Part shown: positions 33,895 to 42,643 of the stretch, piece by piece
Layout: each line of letters opens with the position of its first letter
Position numbering within the stretch: the stretch's first letter is position 1
From: Thiobacillus denitrificans ATCC 25259
GTDB lineage: Bacteria; Pseudomonadota; Gammaproteobacteria; Burkholderiales; Thiobacillaceae
Assembly: GCF_000012745.1 (NCBI RefSeq)
Contig: NC_007404.1
Location: 1,178,001-1,242,000 of the forward strand
Length of the DNA: 64,000 bases
Direction of reading: 5' to 3'
The notes under the pieces: model-generated
The model's input: the letters and a program-made list of their open reading frames with translations, nothing else
What the model was told of the DNA's origin: nothing
Database searches by the model: none
Translations under genes and position numbers: made by a program

Positions 33895-34119
33895 ATGAAC
33901 GATTCCATCGAATTCGTACTGCGCGGCGAGCACGTCGCGCTCTGCGACCTATTGAAACTCGCCGGCATCGCCGACAGTGGCGGGCAGGGGAAGATGCTGA
34001 TCGTCGATGGCGAGGTGAGCGTCGACGGCCGCCCCGAGTCGCGCAAGACGGCGAAGATCAGGGCGGGCCAGACCGTGACCTGCTTGGGGCGCACGGTCAG
34101 GGTCGTCGCGCAGGCCTAG
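33895..34119 (+). CDS. S4-domain RNA-binding protein (YbcJ-like)
   Basis: The 74-residue protein is a single S4 domain: HVALCDLLKLAGIADSGGQ, then the RNA-binding MLIVDGEVSVDGRPESRKTAKIRAGQ (shown in part) and a closing strand. It resembles E. coli YbcJ, an RNA-binding protein of unclear role. It begins 3 bp after the DUF2818 gene, and its 3' end overlaps the convergent minus-strand gene by 4 bp. Confidence 0.88.
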   Translation: MNDSIEFVLRGEHVALCDLLKLAGIADSGGQGKMLIVDGEVSVDGRPESRKTAKIRAGQTVTCLGRTVRVVAQA

Positions 34120-34385
34120 AGGAAGCAGAAGGTGTAGCGGCCGGAATCGAAATCGACGGCCAGGCGCGCCCCGCGATTCAAGGCGTAATCCCACGACCCC
34201 TTGGTCGGACATCCCTGGTGGCATTCGCTCACCCCTGCCGGTGACTCGAGATCGCGTTCGCGGTCGTACCAGCTCAACAACATGGCGTCGTCACCGAGCT
34301 GCTGCTCGGCGATGGCCGTCGCCAGTTTCAGCGCGGCATTGAAGTCGATCGCCAACTCGGCGCTGTCCAGACGCAGGGTTTTCAT
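34116..34385 (-). CDS. Small conserved-looking protein of unknown function, downstream of mutS
   Basis: I do not recognise a firm family. The 89-residue product starts MKTLRLDSAELAIDFNAALK and has an alpha-helical first half. The WYDRERDLESPAGVSECHQG region and C-x3-C pair (SECHQGCP) follow, then WDYALNRGARLAVDFDSGRY and a terminal FCFL. The two cysteines and acidic residues could bind metal, but that is speculation. It lies 14 bp after mutS on the same strand and is probably co-transcribed. The ATG at 34385 is the only start giving a non-overlapping frame. Confidence 0.65.
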   Translation of the reverse strand: MKTLRLDSAELAIDFNAALKLATAIAEQQLGDDAMLLSWYDRERDLESPAGVSECHQGCPTKGSWDYALNRGARLAVDFDSGRYTFCFL

Positions 34386-34399
34386 GCCGCCGGATCGCG

Positions 34400-36952
34400 T
34401 CACGGTTCGCTGTCGGTCAAGGCTTTCAATGCGTAAAGCATGTCGAGTGCGGCCTTGGGCGTGAGCGTGTCGGGGTCGAGTTCGCGCAGCTGGTCGAGCG
34501 CCGGGTGCGGCGGGGCTTCGTCCCTGGGCAGGTGAGCGGCGAACAGGTCGCCTTGCGGGCCCGGCTGCAATTGCGCGTCTTCGAGTTCGCGCAAACGGCG
34601 CCGCGCCGCGTGGATGACGGGGCCCGGCACGCCGGCAAGCCGTGCGACCTGGATGCCGTAACTCTGCGAGGCCGGGCCGTCCTCGACGGCGTGGAGGAAA
34701 ACCAGGTCCGCGCCGTGTTCCTTGGCGTCGAGATGAACATTGGCGAGTTGGCGGTATTCCTGCGCGAGCTGGGTCAATTCGAAATAATGCGTCGCGAACA
34801 GCGTGAACGCGCGGGTCGCACTGACGAGATGACGCGCGACGGCCCACGCGAGGGCGAGGCCGTCGAAGGTCGAGGTGCCGCGGCCGATTTCGTCGAGCAG
34901 CACGAGGCTGTCGGCGGTCGCGCTGTGCAGAATGTTCGCCGTCTCGGTCATCTCGACCATGAAGGTCGAACGCCCGCCCGCCAGGTCGTCCGACGCGCCG
35001 ATGCGGGTGAAGATCTGGTCGATGGCACCGATCCTGGCCGAAGCTGCCGGTACCCACAAGCCGCAGCACGCCATGAGCGTGATCAGCGCGACCTGACGCA
35101 TGTAGGTCGACTTGCCGCCCATGTTGGGCCCCGTGATCAGGAGCATCTGGCGCGTGCGATTGAGGACGACGTCGTTGGGAATGAAATGCTCGACCTGTGC
35201 TTCAACGACCGGATGCCGCCCGCCGCGGATCACGATGCACGGGTCGTCGCTGAACTCGGGCGCGCAGAGCCTGAGCGTACTCGCGCGTTCCGCCTGGCTG
35301 GCCAGCACGTCGATTTCGGCGAGGGCGGACGCGATCGACAGCAGGTTGGGGACGTGCGGGATCAGCGTGTCGAGCAAGGCCTCGAACAAGGCCTTCTCCC
35401 GCGCCAACGCGCGCTCCTGCGCCGACAAGGCCTTGTCCTCGAAGGCCTTGAGCTCGGGCGTCAGATAGCGTTCGACGTTCTTGAGCGTCTGCCGGCGGCG
35501 ATAGTCGTCCGGCACCCGCTCGGCCTGTGCCCGCCCGACTTCGATGTAGAAGCCGTGCACCTTGTTGTACTCGACCTTGAGTGTCGCGATGCCCGAGCGC
35601 GCACGTTCGCGGGTCTCGAGTTCGAGCAGGAAGGCGCCGGCATCGCGCGTCAAGGCCCGCAGTTCGTCCAGTTCGGCGTCGTAGCCGTCGGCGATCACGC
35701 CACCCTCGCGCAGCACGCTGGCGGGCTCGGGCTGGATCGCGCGGACCAGCAGCGCGTGCACGTCGGGTGTGGCGGCGACCGCGTCGCGCAAGGCGGCGAG
35801 GCGTGCACCATCGGTGGGCAACGCCGCGGCGAGTTCGGGGAGCAGGGCGAGCGTGTCGCGCAGGCCGGAGAGATCGCGCGGCCGTGCGTTCTTCAGCGCG
35901 ATACGGCCGCCGATGCGTTCGACGTCGGCGCAGCGTTTGAGCAGATCGGCGAGGCGGGCGGCGCTGTCCGGCGCGGCGGCGAGCACGCCGATCGCGTCAC
36001 GACGGGCGGCGACGGCGGCGCGGTCGCGCAAGGGGTGGTGCAGCCAGTGACGAAGCAGGCGCGTTCCCATTCCGCTGCAGGTGGTATCGAGCACCGAGCG
36101 CAAGGTCGGCGCCGCGTCGCCGCGCAACGTCTCGGTCAGTTCGAGGTTGCGCCGCGTCGCCGCGTCGAGCAGCACAAAGTCGCTGTCGCGCTCGGCGCGG
36201 ATCGACAGAAGGTGGGGCAGGGCGGTGCGCTGCGTCGTCTCGATGTAGCCCAGCAGCGCGCCGGCGGCGGCAATGGCGCAGTGCATTTCGGCCACGCCGA
36301 AGCCTTGGAGATCGCAGCTGCCGAACTGTCGCGCGAGGCGCTTGCTTGCCCCGTCCGCATCGAACTGCCAAGCATCGAGCCGGCGCACGGGACAGTCGGC
36401 AGCGAGGTCGAGGTGCTCGTGCGCAAGGATCTCGGCCGGCCGCACGCGCGCGAGCAGGGCGGGCAGCGCAGTGCGGTCGAGTTCGGTGACCTGGAAACGG
36501 CCGGCAGCGAGGTTGAGCCAGGCCACGCCCAGCACGTCGCCGGCGACGGCGATCGCCATGATCAGCGCGTCGCGCGTCTCGTCGAGAAGCCCCGCGTCGG
36601 TCAGCGTGCCGGGGGTGACGACGCGGCTGACGCGGCGCTCGACCGGGCCTTTCGATGCCGCCGGGTCGCCGACCTGTTCCGCGATCACGACCGATTCACC
36701 GAGCTTGAGCAGGCGCGCCAGGTATTGCTCGGCGCTGTGGTAGGGCACGCCGGCCATCTTGATCGGGCTGCCGGCCGAAGCGCCGCGCGTCGTGAGCGTG
36801 ATGTTGAGCAGCCGCGCGGCCTTCTCCGCGTCCTCGAAGAACAGCTCGTAGAAATCGCCCATGCGATAGAACAGCAGCATGTCGGGATGCTGTGCCTTGA
36901 TGCCGAGATACTGCTGCATCATCGGCGTGTGGGCCGCGGGCGCGATCGACAT
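34400..36952 (-). CDS. mutS: DNA mismatch repair protein MutS
   Basis: MutS recognises mismatches and recruits MutL. The 850-residue protein has the mismatch-binding N-terminal domain with the Phe-x-Glu motif in [12 protein letters not shown], connector and clamp regions, and the ATPase domain with Walker [14 protein letters not shown] (about 607-619), Walker [19 protein letters not shown] and the [10 protein letters not shown] switch. Length is normal. It is transcribed with suhB upstream (14-nt gap). Confidence 0.98.
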   Translation of the reverse strand: MSIAPAAHTPMMQQYLGIKAQHPDMLLFYRMGDFYELFFEDAEKAARLLNITLTTRGASAGSPIKMAGVPYHSAEQYLARLLKLGESVVIAEQVGDPAASKGPVERRVSRVVTPGTLTDAGLLDETRDALIMAIAVAGDVLGVAWLNLAAGRFQVTELDRTALPALLARVRPAEILAHEHLDLAADCPVRRLDAWQFDADGASKRLARQFGSCDLQGFGVAEMHCAIAAAGALLGYIETTQRTALPHLLSIRAERDSDFVLLDAATRRNLELTETLRGDAAPTLRSVLDTTCSGMGTRLLRHWLHHPLRDRAAVAARRDAIGVLAAAPDSAARLADLLKRCADVERIGGRIALKNARPRDLSGLRDTLALLPELAAALPTDGARLAALRDAVAATPDVHALLVRAIQPEPASVLREGGVIADGYDAELDELRALTRDAGAFLLELETRERARSGIATLKVEYNKVHGFYIEVGRAQAERVPDDYRRRQTLKNVERYLTPELKAFEDKALSAQERALAREKALFEALLDTLIPHVPNLLSIASALAEIDVLASQAERASTLRLCAPEFSDDPCIVIRGGRHPVVEAQVEHFIPNDVVLNRTRQMLLITGPNMGGKSTYMRQVALITLMACCGLWVPAASARIGAIDQIFTRIGASDDLAGGRSTFMVEMTETANILHSATADSLVLLDEIGRGTSTFDGLALAWAVARHLVSATRAFTLFATHYFELTQLAQEYRQLANVHLDAKEHGADLVFLHAVEDGPASQSYGIQVARLAGVPGPVIHAARRRLRELEDAQLQPGPQGDLFAAHLPRDEAPPHPALDQLRELDPDTLTPKAALDMLYALKALTDSEP

Positions 36953-36966
36953 GGGGAGACGCGAAT

Positions 36967-37773
36967 TCAGACCTTGAGTTCGGGCGGCAGATGCGGCGCG
37001 ATCAGTTGCAGCATCTGCGCGAAGACTTTCGGGCTCGCGGCGACGATATTGCCGGACTCGAGGAAGCCTTCGTCACCGACCAGGTTGCCGACGAGCGCGC
37101 CCGATTCCTGGGCGATCAGGCTGCCGGCCGCGAGATCCCAGGGCTTGAGACGGATTTCCCAGAACCCGTCGTAACGGCCGCAGGCGACGTAGGCAAGATC
37201 AAGTGCGGCCGAACCGGGCCGACGCAACCCGGAGGTCGCGCGCATCATCTCGCGGAACATGTTGATGTAGGCCTCGGCGTAGCTGAACTCGCAGTAGGGA
37301 AAGCCGGTGCCGATCAGGCACTCGGAGAGTTTGCTGCGCTTGCTCGCACGGATCCGCCGGTCGTTGAGCATCGCACCGCGGCCGCGGCTCGCGGTGAAGA
37401 GTTCGTTGCGCGAGGGATCGAACACGACGGCCTGGGTGATCTGGCCCTTGTGCTTCAGCGCGATCGACACGGAATACTGCGGCAGGCCATGCAGGAAGTT
37501 GGTCGTGCCGTCGAGCGGATCGATGATCCACTGGTAGTCTTCGCCGTTCTTGGCGTCGGTGCTGCCAGACTCCTCTGCTAGAATCCCGTGGTTCGGATAG
37601 GCGTCGAGCAGCGTTTCGATGATGGCGCGTTCGGCCATCTGGTCGACTTCGCTGACGTAATCGCGGTCCTGCTTGCTCCGTACGGTGAGTTGGTCGAGGT
37701 CGAGCGAGGCGCGATTGATGATCGCCCCCGCCTTGCGTGCGGCTTTCACCGCCGTATTGAGCATGGGATGCAT
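36967..37773 (-). CDS. suhB: Inositol monophosphatase family protein (SuhB-type)
   Basis: A Mg-dependent phosphatase of 268 residues, with metal-binding motifs [22 protein letters not shown] and, near the C-terminus, [17 protein letters not shown]. In E. coli SuhB also acts as a ribosomal antitermination factor. ATG 37773 gives the standard N-terminus [19 protein letters not shown] 37764 is an alternative. It diverges from trmJ with 45 bp between starts, and mutS follows on the same strand. Confidence 0.94.
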   Translation of the reverse strand: MHPMLNTAVKAARKAGAIINRASLDLDQLTVRSKQDRDYVSEVDQMAERAIIETLLDAYPNHGILAEESGSTDAKNGEDYQWIIDPLDGTTNFLHGLPQYSVSIALKHKGQITQAVVFDPSRNELFTASRGRGAMLNDRRIRASKRSKLSECLIGTGFPYCEFSYAEAYINMFREMMRATSGLRRPGSAALDLAYVACGRYDGFWEIRLKPWDLAAGSLIAQESGALVGNLVGDEGFLESGNIVAASPKVFAQMLQLIAPHLPPELKV

Positions 37774-37818
37774 GATGTCTGGCAATGGATTCAAAGAACG
37801 AGCGCGCCATTTTACTTG

Positions 37819-38589
37819 ATGACATCGAGCGATCCTAAACTTCTCGCCGACATTCGCGTGGTGCTCGCGCGCACGAGTCACCCAGGCAACATCGGCGCCG
37901 CGGCACGCGCGATGAAGACGATGGGATTGTCGCAACTGGTTCTGGTTGATCCCGCGGTATTTCCCAACAGCCAGGCCGACGCGATGGCCTCGGGCGCCGT
38001 CGACGTGCTTGCCGGCGCACGCGTTTGCCCGACCCTGACCGAAGCCCTCGCCGACACCACGCTCGCGCTCGGCGTCTCGGCGCGCCGACGCGACATCGTC
38101 GCCGAGGTGCTGAATCCCGCGGAGGCAGCGCTTCGGCTGCTCGGCGAGGCGCAGCGCGCGCCCGTCGCGCTGGTGTTCGGCAACGAGACCAGCGGACTGT
38201 CGAACGAGGAGCTGAGTCTGTGCCAAGGGCTCGTGACGATCCCGGCCAACCCCGACTACAGTTCCCTCAACCTCGCCGCAGCGGTCCAGGTGCTGAGCTA
38301 CGAGATCCGCCAGGCCTGGCTCGACCGTCCGTCCTGGCCGGCGCCCGAGATCGACGCCGCGAGCGGAGACGAAGTCGAGAAGTTCTACGGCCATCTCGAG
38401 GCCGCGCTCGCCGACCTCGAATTCCTCAATCCCGGCTCGCCGGGCAAGCTCATGCTCAAGCTCCGGCGCCTGTTCGCACGCACCCGCCTGGCGAAGGAGG
38501 AAGTCAACATCCTGCGCGGCATCCTCAGCGCGGCGCAGGACGCCAAGCGGGCCGCGCGCCGCAGCGGAACCGTCGGGCATAATAGTTGA
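37819..38589 (+). CDS. trmJ: tRNA (cytidine/uridine-2'-O-)-methyltransferase TrmJ
   Basis: TrmJ methylates position 32 of several tRNAs. The 256-residue SpoU-class protein has the knot motifs [17 protein letters not shown] near the N-terminus, [15 protein letters not shown], and [21 protein letters not shown]. The C-terminal extension with [10 protein letters not shown] is typical of TrmJ. ATG 37819 is chosen because the longer frame runs into suhB. The stop codon (38587-38589) lies inside an IscR box that precedes cysE. Confidence 0.95.
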   Translation: MTSSDPKLLADIRVVLARTSHPGNIGAAARAMKTMGLSQLVLVDPAVFPNSQADAMASGAVDVLAGARVCPTLTEALADTTLALGVSARRRDIVAEVLNPAEAALRLLGEAQRAPVALVFGNETSGLSNEELSLCQGLVTIPANPDYSSLNLAAAVQVLSYEIRQAWLDRPSWPAPEIDAASGDEVEKFYGHLEAALADLEFLNPGSPGKLMLKLRRLFARTRLAKEEVNILRGILSAAQDAKRAARRSGTVGHNS

Positions 38590-38606
38590 CTAAAATACTC
38601 GGAAAT
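38582..38606 (+). promoter_or_regulatory. IscR type-1 box upstream of cysE
   Basis: The 25-bp site begins ATAGTTGACTAAAATACTCG and ends GAAAT, matching the type-1 IscR consensus (ATAGTTGAC...TACTCGGGAAT) almost throughout. It contains TTGACT, a good -35 box, and the trmJ stop codon. It ends 14 bp before the cysE ATG. Confidence 0.8.
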
Positions 38607-38620
38607 AGCATCCTCATCGC

Positions 38621-39379
38621 ATGAGCCTGTTCAGCCAACTGAAGGAAGACATCGCGGTCGTCTTCGACCGCGATCCCGCGGCGCGCTCGACCTTCGAGGT
38701 GGTGACGACCTATCCCGGCTTTCATGCCGTTTTGATCCATCGCCTCGCGCACCGCCTGTGGCGCATGCAGTGGAAGTGGCTCGCGCGATTCACCTCGCAC
38801 CTCGGCCGCTGGCTCACGGGCATCGAAATCCACCCCGGGGCGACGATCGGGCGGCGCGTCTTCATCGACCACGGGATGGGCGTGGTCGTCGGCGAGACCG
38901 CGGAAATCGGCGACGACTGCACCCTCTACCACGGCGTGACGCTCGGCGGCACGTCCTGGAACAAGGGCAAGCGCCATCCGACCCTGATGAACGGGGTGGT
39001 CGTCGGCGCCGGCGCCAAGATCCTCGGCCCGATCACCGTCGGGGCCAACGCGCGGGTGGGGTCGAATGCGGTCGTGGTCAAGGACGTGCCGGAGGATGCG
39101 ACCGCCGTCGGCATCCCCGCGCGGATCCTCGACAGCGCGGCGGAAAAGCAGCGCAACCGGCAAGCCGAAAAGCTCGGCTTCTCGGCGTACGCGATTTCGG
39201 CGGACATGAACGACCCGGTGGTCAAGGCGATCCACGGGCTGATCGATCATTCGGCGCATATCGACCACCGGCTCGACCTGATTCTGGCCCAGCTCCAAAA
39301 GCTCGGCGTGGAGATGCCGGCGGGGCAGGACAAGCCCGACGATTTCGACGCGAACTATTTGAACAAAATAGTTGACTAA
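38621..39379 (+). CDS. cysE: Serine O-acetyltransferase
   Basis: CysE makes O-acetylserine for cysteine synthesis. The 252-residue protein has an N-terminal helical domain and a left-handed beta-helix of hexapeptide repeats: [19 protein letters not shown], then [19 protein letters not shown] and [17 protein letters not shown]. The catalytic His lies in IDHGMG. No Shine-Dalgarno is seen before the ATG. The C-terminal KIVD and stop are encoded inside a second IscR box. iscR follows directly. Confidence 0.95.
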   Translation: MSLFSQLKEDIAVVFDRDPAARSTFEVVTTYPGFHAVLIHRLAHRLWRMQWKWLARFTSHLGRWLTGIEIHPGATIGRRVFIDHGMGVVVGETAEIGDDCTLYHGVTLGGTSWNKGKRHPTLMNGVVVGAGAKILGPITVGANARVGSNAVVVKDVPEDATAVGIPARILDSAAEKQRNRQAEKLGFSAYAISADMNDPVVKAIHGLIDHSAHIDHRLDLILAQLQKLGVEMPAGQDKPDDFDANYLNKIVD

Positions 39380-39392
39380 ATTGCTAAGGTAA
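39368..39392 (+). promoter_or_regulatory. Second IscR-like box, upstream of iscR (distal)
   Basis: The site begins ATAGTTGACTAAATTGCTAA, with the first half perfect and the second half degenerate (AAGG instead of CGGG). It lies exactly 28 bp upstream of the proximal box, start to start. It includes the cysE stop codon (39377-39379). Confidence 0.6.
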
Positions 39393-39395
39393 GGA

Positions 39396-39428
39396 ATAGT
39401 TGACTGAAATGCTCGGGAATTTTATAGT
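39396..39428 (+). promoter_or_regulatory. IscR type-1 box and promoter of the isc operon
   Basis: The IscR site (39396-39420) begins ATAGTTGACTGAAATGCTCG and ends GGAAT. Inside it, TTGACT (39400-39405) is a -35 box, with TATAGT (39423-39428) as -10 at 17-bp spacing. IscR bound here would block RNA polymerase, the classical autoregulation of iscR by [2Fe-2S]-IscR. Confidence 0.88.
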
Positions 39429-39455
39429 TCGAGCGAAATTTCAGGAGAAAGAGAC

Positions 39456-39917
39456 ATGAGGTTGACGACCAAAGGTCGCTTTGCCGTCACGGCCATGCTG
39501 GATCTGGCCCTGCGCGGTGGCAAGAATCCGGTGACGCTGGCCGGTATCAGCGAGCGCCAGGACATTTCCCTGTCGTATCTGGAGCAGCTCTTCAGCCGGC
39601 TGCGCCGCCATGCGCTGGTGGAAAGCGTGCGCGGACCCGGCGGCGGCTACTATCTGGCGAAACCCCTGGCCGACGTCAGCGTCGCCGACATCATCCGCGC
39701 GGTCGACGAGCCGATCGATGCGACCCAGTGCGGCGGCAAGGAAAACTGCCACGACGAGCATCGCTGTCTGACGCACGACCTGTGGGTGGGCCTCAACTCC
39801 CACATCTACGACTATCTCGACAACGTCACGCTCGCCTCGCTGGTCGCCAAGCAGGACGAGTGCAAGGAAAAGGTATTGCAGGATCGTCGCGCGTCGAAAA
39901 TGACGCTCGCGGTTTGA
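39456..39917 (+). CDS. iscR: Fe-S cluster-responsive regulator IscR
   Basis: This Rrf2-family repressor (153 residues) has an N-terminal winged helix ([19 protein letters not shown], recognition helix in [18 protein letters not shown]) and the [2Fe-2S] ligand set Cys92, Cys98, Cys104 and His107, exactly as in E. coli IscR. It should repress the isc operon, and here probably cysE, when clusters are sufficient. A ribosome-binding site AGGAGA lies before the ATG. Confidence 0.97.
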   Translation: MRLTTKGRFAVTAMLDLALRGGKNPVTLAGISERQDISLSYLEQLFSRLRRHALVESVRGPGGGYYLAKPLADVSVADIIRAVDEPIDATQCGGKENCHDEHRCLTHDLWVGLNSHIYDYLDNVTLASLVAKQDECKEKVLQDRRASKMTLAV

Positions 39918-39939
39918 AACGATAGATTAAGGTCAAACG

Positions 39940-41148
39940 ATGAAAACGATTTACTTCGACTATTCCGCCACCACTCCGGTCGATCCGCGCGTCGCCGACA
40001 AGATGATCCCGTACCTGACCGAGCACTTCGGCAATCCGGCGTCGCGCTCGCATCCATTCGGCTGGGAAGCCGAGGCTGCCGTCGAGGCGGCGCGCGGCCA
40101 TATCGCGGCGCTGGTGGGCGCGGACCCGAAGGAAATCGTGTTCACCTCGGGCGCCACCGAGTCTAACAACCTCGCCATCAAGGGCGCCGGCCATTTCTAC
40201 TCGGGCACCAAGGGCAAGCACATCATCACCGTCCGCACCGAGCACAAGGCCGTGCTCGACACCGTGCGCGAGATGGAGCGCCAGGGTTTCGAGGCGACTT
40301 ATCTCAACGTCAAGGAAAACGGCCTGCTCGACCTCGACGAGTTTCGCGCCGCGATCCGTCCCGACACGGTGCTGGCGTCGGTGATGGCGGTCAACAACGA
40401 GATCGGCGTGATCCAGGATATCGACGCGCTCGGCAAGATCTGCCGCGAGAAGGGCGTGGTGTTCCACGTCGACGCGGCGCAGGCGACCGGCAAAATGCCG
40501 ATCGACCTGAAGACGCTGCCGGTCGATCTGATGTCGTTCTCGGCGCACAAGACCTACGGCCCCAAGGGCATCGGCGCCCTGTACGTGCGCCGCAAGCCGC
40601 GCATCCGCCTCGAGGCCCAGATGCACGGCGGCGGGCACGAGCGCGGCATGCGTTCGGGCACGCTCGCGACGCACCAGATCGTCGGCATGGGTGAAGCCTT
40701 CCGCATCGCCCGCGAGGAAATGGCGACCGAGAACGAGCGTATCCGCATGCTCCGCGACCGCCTCTATGCGGGCCTCAAGGATATCGAGGAAGTGCACCTG
40801 AACGGCGACCTCGATCGCCGCGTGCCGCACAACCTCAACGTCAGCTTCAACTTCGTCGAGGGCGAGTCGCTGATCATGGCGATCAAGGACCTGGCTGTCT
40901 CGTCGGGTTCGGCCTGCACCTCGGCGAGCCTCGAGCCGTCCTACGTGTTGCGCGCGCTCGGCCGCAGCGACGAGCTCGCGCACAGCTCGATCCGCTTCTC
41001 GATCGGCCGCTTCACGACCGAGCAGGAAGTGGACTACGCGATCAAGCTCCTGCACGAGAAGATCGGCAAGCTGCGCGAACTGTCCCCGCTGTGGGAAATG
41101 TTCAAGGAAGGCATCGATCTCAATACTGTGCAGTGGGCGGCACACTGA
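39940..41148 (+). CDS. iscS: Cysteine desulfurase IscS
   Basis: This PLP enzyme removes sulfur from cysteine for Fe-S assembly and tRNA thiolation. The 402-residue protein has the PLP Lys204 in [10 protein letters not shown] and the mobile-loop persulfide Cys326 in [16 protein letters not shown]. Length and N-terminus ([14 protein letters not shown]) are standard. A 135-bp palindrome-bearing spacer separates it from iscU. Confidence 0.98.
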   Translation: MKTIYFDYSATTPVDPRVADKMIPYLTEHFGNPASRSHPFGWEAEAAVEAARGHIAALVGADPKEIVFTSGATESNNLAIKGAGHFYSGTKGKHIITVRTEHKAVLDTVREMERQGFEATYLNVKENGLLDLDEFRAAIRPDTVLASVMAVNNEIGVIQDIDALGKICREKGVVFHVDAAQATGKMPIDLKTLPVDLMSFSAHKTYGPKGIGALYVRRKPRIRLEAQMHGGGHERGMRSGTLATHQIVGMGEAFRIAREEMATENERIRMLRDRLYAGLKDIEEVHLNGDLDRRVPHNLNVSFNFVEGESLIMAIKDLAVSSGSACTSASLEPSYVLRALGRSDELAHSSIRFSIGRFTTEQEVDYAIKLLHEKIGKLRELSPLWEMFKEGIDLNTVQWAAH

Positions 41149-41156
41149 TTTTTTGG

Positions 41157-41262
41157 GGGTCGGGATTCAGGGATCAGGATTCAGAGGAGGTGCGGTCGGT
41201 GGCCGCACCAAGTTAGAAAGCGCGAAGCACCGCGCCCGACCCCTGGCCCTGAATCCTGACCC
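41157..41262. repeat. Large imperfect palindrome in the iscS-iscU spacer
   Basis: Outer arms GGGTCGGGATTCAGGG (41157-41172) and CCCTGAATCCTGACCC (41247-41262) pair at 15 of 16 positions. A central stem-loop GGTGCGG (41189-41195) with CCGCACC (41203-41209) lies inside. The spacer also holds AGCGCGAAGCACCGCGCC. The same elements recur between iscA and hscB. Confidence 0.85.
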
Positions 41263-41283
41263 CTGCACTGAAAGGAGCAAGAA

Positions 41284-41670
41284 ATGTCATACAGCGACAA
41301 GGTACTCGACCACTACGAAAACCCGCGCAACGTCGGCGCTTTCAACAAGGAAGACGAAGGCGTCGGGACCGGCATGGTCGGCGCGCCCGCGTGCGGCGAC
41401 GTCATGAAGCTGCAGATCAAGGTCGGCAAGGACGGCTTGATCGAAGACGCGAAGTTCAAGACCTACGGCTGCGGATCGGCGATCGCCTCGTCGTCGCTCG
41501 TGACCGAGTGGGTCAAGGGCAAGACGCTCGATCAGGCGATGGAAATCAAGAACACGGCGATCGCGGAAGAACTCGCGCTGCCGCCGGTGAAGATCCACTG
41601 CTCGATTCTCGCCGAAGACGCGATCAAGGCGGCTGTCGCCGACTACAAGCAGAAGAAGGGTCTGGAGTAA
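41284..41670 (+). CDS. iscU: Fe-S cluster scaffold protein IscU
   Basis: The 128-residue scaffold on which clusters are built has ligands Cys37 (with Asp39), Cys63 and Cys106, plus His105. LPPVKIHC (99-106) contains the LPPVK motif recognised by HscA. A strong AAGGAG ribosome-binding site precedes the ATG, so translation does not depend on coupling to iscS. Confidence 0.98.
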   Translation: MSYSDKVLDHYENPRNVGAFNKEDEGVGTGMVGAPACGDVMKLQIKVGKDGLIEDAKFKTYGCGSAIASSSLVTEWVKGKTLDQAMEIKNTAIAEELALPPVKIHCSILAEDAIKAAVADYKQKKGLE

Positions 41671-41673
41671 GCC

Positions 41674-41997
41674 ATGGCCGTCACATTGTCCGAGCGCGCA
41701 GCGCAACACGTTACCAACTTCCTCGCCAAACGCGGCAAGGGCGTGGGCATCCGTCTCGGCGTGCGCACCAGTGGCTGCTCCGGCATGGCCTACAAACTGG
41801 AATTCGCCGACGAGACGCCCGAGGGCGACGAGGTCTTCACCAGCCACGGCGTCACCGTCTTCGTCGATCCGAAGAGTCTGCCCTACATCGACGGGACCGA
41901 GCTCGACTACACGCGCGAAGGCCTGAACGAGGGGTTCAAGTTCAACAACCCCAACGTCAAGGACGCGTGCGGCTGCGGCGAGTCGTTCAACGTTTAA
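41674..41997 (+). CDS. iscA: Fe-S assembly protein IscA
   Basis: This A-type carrier (107 residues) has the three conserved cysteines Cys35 (TSGCSG), Cys99 and Cys101 (ACGCGESF). It is thought to deliver iron or clusters to [4Fe-4S] targets. It lies 3 bp after iscU. The next gene is 116 bp away, across a palindromic spacer. Confidence 0.97.
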   Translation: MAVTLSERAAQHVTNFLAKRGKGVGIRLGVRTSGCSGMAYKLEFADETPEGDEVFTSHGVTVFVDPKSLPYIDGTELDYTREGLNEGFKFNNPNVKDACGCGESFNV

Positions 41998-42109
41998 GGG
42001 ATCAGGGGTCGGGGTTCGGGGGTCAGGGTTCTTGTGCGGCCCATGGCCGCGCCTTTCGGAATGCGCAGCACAAGGCCCCCTGAATCGTGATCCCTGAATC
42101 CTGATCCCT
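41997..42109. repeat. Large imperfect palindrome in the iscA-hscB spacer
   Basis: Outer arms AGGGATCAGG (41997-42006) and CCTGATCCCT (42100-42109) pair perfectly. Inner arms CTTGTGC (42031-42037) and GCACAAG (42068-42074) also pair, around a GCGGC...GCCGC hairpin (42036-42050). Arms contain reiterated GGGATCAGG/GGATTCAGG units, and the core GTGCGG-N6-GGCCGC plus a following GCGC..AGCAC string matches the iscS-iscU element. Confidence 0.85.
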
Positions 42110-42113
42110 GAAA

Positions 42114-42641
42114 ATGAATTTCACCCGCAACCATTTCGAACTGTTCGGTCTGCCCACGGCGTATGCACTCGACCGCGACCGCCTCGACGCGGCTTACCGC
42201 GAGTTGCAGAATACCGTGCATCCCGACCGTTTCGCCGCCCAGCCCGAAGCCGAACAGCGCGTCGCGATGCAGTGGGCGACGCAGGTGAACGAGGCTTATC
42301 GCACCTTGCGCGACCCGGTCAGCCGCGGCGTGTACCTGCTGCGCTTGCAGGGCATCGATGCGCTCGACGCGAGCAATACCAAAATGGCCCCGGCATTCCT
42401 GATGCAGCAGATGGAATGGCGCGAGGCGATCGACGCTGCGCGGGTCGACCAGAGCATCGAAGCGCTCGACGCGCTGACCGATGAGTTGCGCAGCGCGCAT
42501 CGTCGCATCGAGGCCGAACTCGCGAGCCTGATCGACACCGCGAAGGATTTCGCCGCGGCGTCGGAAGCGGTGCGCCAACTGCGGTTCATGGACAAACTCA
42601 TCGCCGAGCTTGGCGACGTTTACGAAGAATTGGAAGCTTAG
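42114..42641 (+). CDS. hscB: Co-chaperone HscB
   Basis: This J-domain protein (175 residues) stimulates HscA ATPase and delivers IscU. The N-terminal J domain (about 1-75) has His-Pro-Asp at 36-38 (TVHPDRF); the C-terminal three-helix domain binds IscU. No clear Shine-Dalgarno precedes the ATG, which sits right at the end of the palindrome. The stop is 2 nt before hscA. Confidence 0.96.
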
Positions 42642-42643
42642 GC

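Noticed and set aside
34116..35069. A 317-codon minus-strand frame ending in the small unknown gene
   Set aside because: Most of it lies out of frame within mutS; only the last 89 codons, from ATG 34385, form an independent gene.
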